8,884 bases of DNA. It comes from an uncultured Gammaproteobacteria bacterium (GTDB taxonomy: Bacteria > Pseudomonadota > Gammaproteobacteria > Rariloculales > Rariloculaceae). A model generated the notes under the pieces. It was given only the letters and a program-made list of their open reading frames with translations, searched no databases and had not been told where the DNA came from. Made by a program: the position numbers and the translations under genes. Position 1 is the stretch's first letter; every line of letters begins with the position of its first letter. The DNA is taken from NCBI GenBank assembly GCA_946887385.1, contig CAMPKU010000191.1, positions 1-8,884 of the forward strand. Reading direction: 5' to 3'. This document shows positions 6,850-8,884 of the stretch, in pieces.

Positions 6850-7320
6850 ATGAAAACTCTTCTTAAACTGCTGCCGGCGTCGGCTGCTGCCCTGTTGACC
6901 ATGACGGCCGCCGAGGCCCACCACTCGTTCGCGATGTTCGACCGCGAGCAAGAGATCGTGAAAACCGGCACCGTGGTTCGGTGGGCGTTCAACAATCCGC
7001 ATTCGTGGTTGTACATGAGCGTCAAGAACGACGACGGCACGGACACGCTCTGGAGCTTCGAGGGCTCGGCGCCGCCGTCGCTGATTCAGCGCGGCATCAC
7101 GGGCGCCACCTTCGAGCCCGGCGACACGGTCACCTTCATGTATTGCCCGCTGCGAGACGGCCGCCCGGGCGGCGCGATCGGCTGGGCGAAGCTCGAGGAC
7201 GGCAGCTACATCAATCCCGCCGACGGCGGCTGCGCCGGCAACGAGCAGTCCGTGAACCGCTGGAAAGAGTGGCTCGACAAGGGCTACACCTCGAAGGCTG
7301 ACGCCGAAAAGGCGAACTAG
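6850..7320 (+). CDS. DUF6152 family small exported protein
   Basis: A 156-aa precursor with a Sec signal peptide ending in AEA, so the predicted mature protein begins with His-His-Ser-Phe (24-27). Features typical of DUF6152 are HHSFAMFD (24-31), then GTVVRWAFNNPHSWLYM (40-56) with the conserved NPHSW (49-53), and an alternating beta-strand pattern to about residue 122 that suggests a small beta-barrel. The C-terminal part (about 123-156) is polar and helical. Cys99 and Cys128 are the only cysteines. The start is ATG 6850, with AAGGAG (6838-6843) 6 nt upstream; an in-frame GTG at 6835 overlaps the previous stop and is less likely. Family function is unknown. The gene follows the 333-aa gene by 11 nt, so the two are surely co-transcribed. 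Confidence 0.88.
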   Translation: MKTLLKLLPASAAALLTMTAAEAHHSFAMFDREQEIVKTGTVVRWAFNNPHSWLYMSVKNDDGTDTLWSFEGSAPPSLIQRGITGATFEPGDTVTFMYCPLRDGRPGGAIGWAKLEDGSYINPADGGCAGNEQSVNRWKEWLDKGYTSKADAEKAN

Positions 7321-7336
7321 CGTCTCTCCCACCTCC

Positions 7337-7361
7337 CCGCCGGCGCTTCCTGCGCCGGCGG
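7337..7361 (+). terminator. GC hairpin after DUF6152, terminator-like
   Basis: Arms 7337-7346 and 7352-7361 form a perfect 10-bp GC-rich stem with a TTCCT loop, 16 nt after the DUF6152 stop. There is no T-run on either side, so it is not a classic intrinsic terminator. It may stabilise the 3' end or assist termination, separating this unit from the flippase gene. Confidence 0.45.
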
Positions 7362-7459
7362 ACTCGACCGGCCGCACTGCCGTTTCCCGTCTTTTCGCGG
7401 CGTTTTCCAGAAATTTCACGCGCGCTCGCGTCTGCTCGACGGCGGGCATGCGTCAACGC

Positions 7460-7475
7460 TGGCACGATGATTGCT
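7460..7475 (+). promoter_or_regulatory. Sigma-54 (RpoN) promoter, -24/-12
   Basis: TGGCACG (7460-7466), a 4-nt spacer and TTGCT (7471-7475) match the sigma-54 consensus TGGCACG-N4-TTGCW at every fixed position. The invariant GG (7461-7462) and GC (7473-7474) are 10 nt apart, as required. Transcription would start near 7486, giving a leader of about 64 nt before the preferred flippase start at 7550. Such promoters need an enhancer-binding ATPase activator; no clear upstream activator site was recognised. Confidence 0.75.
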
Positions 7476-7537
7476 TTGGTTAGCGCGTGCGTCGCGCCTC
7501 CGCTGTGGACGGCGGAGGCGTGCGCTTGTTCGCAAAC

Positions 7538-7542
7538 GGGAG
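7538..7542 (+). promoter_or_regulatory. Shine-Dalgarno deciding the flippase start
   Basis: GGGAG lies 7 nt before the GTG at 7550. The longer frame beginning with GTG at 7487 would start at about the predicted sigma-54 transcription start and could have no leader or ribosome site on that transcript. The start at 7550 is therefore preferred. Confidence 0.6.
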
Positions 7543-7549
7543 ATCAAAG

Positions 7550-8758
7550 GTGCGCTACGTGCCTTCGGCGACGCTCCGCAGCGTAATCATGTACGGAGCG
7601 TCCGGGGTCGTGTTCGCCGGCGCCAATCTACTGCTCGCACGGGTGTTGTCGACCGAGGCATACGCAGTCGTGACGCTCGTCGTCGCCCTCGCCACGCTGG
7701 GTTATCACTTAGCACCCGTGGGCCTCGATGCCGTCGTCACTCGCGGTGCCGTAGACGTCGGACCGCGGCTGCTGGTGCGCGTGACGGCGGTAGCCGCCTT
7801 GGTGGGCACGTTGCTGAGCGGTACGGCAATGGCGGCATACGGGTTGTCGCTCGAGATGGCGCTGCTGCTGCTCACGGCCACGACGGCCGGCGCGCTGCTG
7901 CTCGTGGCTGCCGGCAAGCTCCAGCGAGAGCAGCGGTTCGGCCCTGCGCTGATGCTGCTGATGACGCCTAATTGGCTGCTGCTCGTCGGCGCCGTGGCCG
8001 TGCTCGGCGTGGGCGCTCGCACGGCTTTGCTGCCCGTGCTCATGCTCACGATCGGCATCGTGGGAGCCGCTGCGCTCGGCTGGGTTGTGGTGCTGCGCGG
8101 GCGTGCGCCCGGGCCGGAGATCGCCGTGCCCTGGAACGAGGCGTTGGCGCTTGCCGGCGTGGGCGCGGTGGGCATGCTGCTGATCCAGCTCGAGCGGCTG
8201 TTGATTCCTTACGTGTTGCCGCTGTCCGAGCTCGCACTCTTCGGCGTGCTCGGCGCCATTGCGGGATCGCTGTTCCGCGTGCTCCAGATGGGGGTGGGAT
8301 TCAGTTTGCTGCCGCGGCTGCGCAGTGCCGGCACGGTGTTCGAGCGCCGCCAGCTCGTGACGCGCGAGCTGCGGCTCGCGGCGGTTGTGGCCGTCGTCGG
8401 CGCCATCGCGGTGGTAGTGCTCACGCCGCTGATCGAGCGCTGGTTTCTCGCGGGCAAGTACCACCTGCCCATGAGCCTCATCGCCGCGGCGCTATTCAGC
8501 GGCGTAGCCAAGATCGCACACGCGTTTGCGAGAGCTGCGGCCACGGCGCTCGGCACGCAGCGCGAGCTGACGCTCGTCAACAGGGCCGGCTGGATGTCGG
8601 CAGCGCTCGCCATCGGCGCCGCAGTCGTCGGCGCGCAGTGGGGACTCGCGGGCGTGATCTACGGCGTGGGGCTCGGCTGGGCGGCGTGGGCCGCGTCGGC
8701 GTTCTGGGTCGTCATGCATCACTTGCGCGTGCCGGCAAGCGTGCCTGCCGACGCATAG
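7550..8758 (+). CDS. MOP-superfamily polysaccharide flippase (Wzx-like)
   Basis: A 402-aa integral inner-membrane protein with about twelve hydrophobic helices (near residues 11-33, 38-60, 74-98, 103-122, 131-154, 158-182, 198-220, 229-257, 274-295, 305-334, 341-366, 368-391). The first helices (MYGASGVVFAGANLLLARVLSTE broken by a loop, then GLDAVVTRG, 58-66) resemble oligosaccharide/lipid-linked flippases of the Wzx/RfbX group, which move undecaprenyl-linked glycans across the inner membrane. At 402 aa it is slightly short for the family but looks complete. No glycosyltransferase gene is visible in the window, so its substrate cannot be inferred. The GTG start at 7550 is chosen for its GGGAG site and the sigma-54 promoter upstream; an in-frame GTG at 7487 would add 21 non-hydrophobic residues. 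It is convergent with the VOC gene. A related MOP transporter of other specificity is possible. Confidence 0.82.
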   Translation: MRYVPSATLRSVIMYGASGVVFAGANLLLARVLSTEAYAVVTLVVALATLGYHLAPVGLDAVVTRGAVDVGPRLLVRVTAVAALVGTLLSGTAMAAYGLSLEMALLLLTATTAGALLLVAAGKLQREQRFGPALMLLMTPNWLLLVGAVAVLGVGARTALLPVLMLTIGIVGAAALGWVVVLRGRAPGPEIAVPWNEALALAGVGAVGMLLIQLERLLIPYVLPLSELALFGVLGAIAGSLFRVLQMGVGFSLLPRLRSAGTVFERRQLVTRELRLAAVVAVVGAIAVVVLTPLIERWFLAGKYHLPMSLIAAALFSGVAKIAHAFARAAATALGTQRELTLVNRAGWMSAALAIGAAVVGAQWGLAGVIYGVGLGWAAWAASAFWVVMHHLRVPASVPADA

Positions 8759-8793
8759 CCTTCAGCGCGGGCGGGATCGCGCGCCGGAGGGCT
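8757..8793. terminator. Possible imperfect hairpin between convergent genes
   Basis: Bases 8757-8763 can pair with 8787-8793 (7 bp with one T-G pair) and 8765-8769 with 8780-8784 (5 bp). They form an interrupted stem that spans the end of the flippase gene and the 34-bp gap to the VOC gene stop. There is no T-run on either strand. It could serve both convergent genes, but the structure is imperfect. Confidence 0.25.
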
Positions 8794-8884
8794 ATCCTGC
8801 CGCGCGTTTCTCGGCGTCGTAGTCGTACCAGACGGCTTCGATGTTGTGCCCGTCGGGGTCGTAGACGAACGCCGCGTAGTAGCC
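8792..8884 (-). CDS. VOC/glyoxalase-family protein, C-terminal fragment
   Basis: Only the last 30 codons are in the window; the gene continues beyond the right edge. The minus-strand frame reads GYYAAFVYDPDGHNIEAVWY and ends in a short charged tail before TAG (8792-8794). 'YYAAFVxDPDGxNIEAV' is the characteristic last strand and metal-ligand region of vicinal-oxygen-chelate (glyoxalase/bleomycin-resistance/dioxygenase) proteins, where the Glu of NIEAV is typically a metal ligand. Members have very varied substrates, so the activity cannot be named. It is convergent with the flippase and probably unrelated to it. Confidence 0.85.
   Translation of the reverse strand, partial: GYYAAFVYDPDGHNIEAVWYDYDAEKRAAG

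Noticed and set aside
7709..8464. 251-codon minus-strand frame opposite the flippase
   Set aside because: Its His/Gln/Arg-rich product is the antisense of hydrophobic codons and is not protein-like.
1..8884. CRISPR arrays, tRNA/rRNA genes, insertion sequences, attachment sites
   Set aside because: No regularly spaced repeats, RNA gene cores, transposase motifs or terminal inverted repeats were seen.

Overview
The window is GC-rich (about 60-65% by eye) with G/C-heavy third codon positions, Shine-Dalgarno sites before its genes, Sec and Tat export signals and an apparent sigma-54 promoter. This fits a Gram-negative, probably environmental bacterium. The DUF1592/DUF1552/DUF6152/periplasmic-ankyrin gene set is one I associate with Gammaproteobacteria of the Steroidobacter/Woeseia kind, Acidobacteriota and Planctomycetes-type organisms. 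I cannot fix the phylum from the sequence alone.

Left half (minus strand, transcribed right to left, 5508 to 121): a compact three-gene operon. First is an exported ankyrin-repeat protein. Second, after 2 nt, is a membrane-anchored protein with two CxxCH haem motifs and the DUF1587-DUF1595-DUF1592-DUF1588-DUF1585 domain series. Third, after 4 nt, is a Tat-exported DUF1552 protein. A strong intrinsic terminator (9-bp stem, eight U) closes the operon 23 nt after the last stop. All three products should act outside the cytoplasm, and the tight spacing suggests translational coupling.

Centre (5509-5836): a 328-bp divergent intergenic region. It holds a good sigma-70-type promoter candidate for the rightward genes and two small inverted repeats that could be regulatory.

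Right half (plus strand): a 333-aa exported protein of unknown function and, 11 nt later, a DUF6152-type small exported protein whose predicted mature N-terminus is His-His. These are a second, divergent two-gene unit, probably linked in function to the leftward operon. After a GC hairpin comes a near-perfect sigma-54 (-24/-12) promoter, then a 12-TM MOP-superfamily (Wzx-like) polysaccharide flippase. The window ends in the C-terminus of a convergent VOC/glyoxalase-family gene.

Overall reading (inference): five genes around one divergent control region encode an uncharacterised envelope system: a c-type cytochrome-like protein, a Tat-exported partner, an ankyrin scaffold and two small secreted proteins. 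Its substrate is unknown. The flippase and the VOC protein look like separate transcription units.
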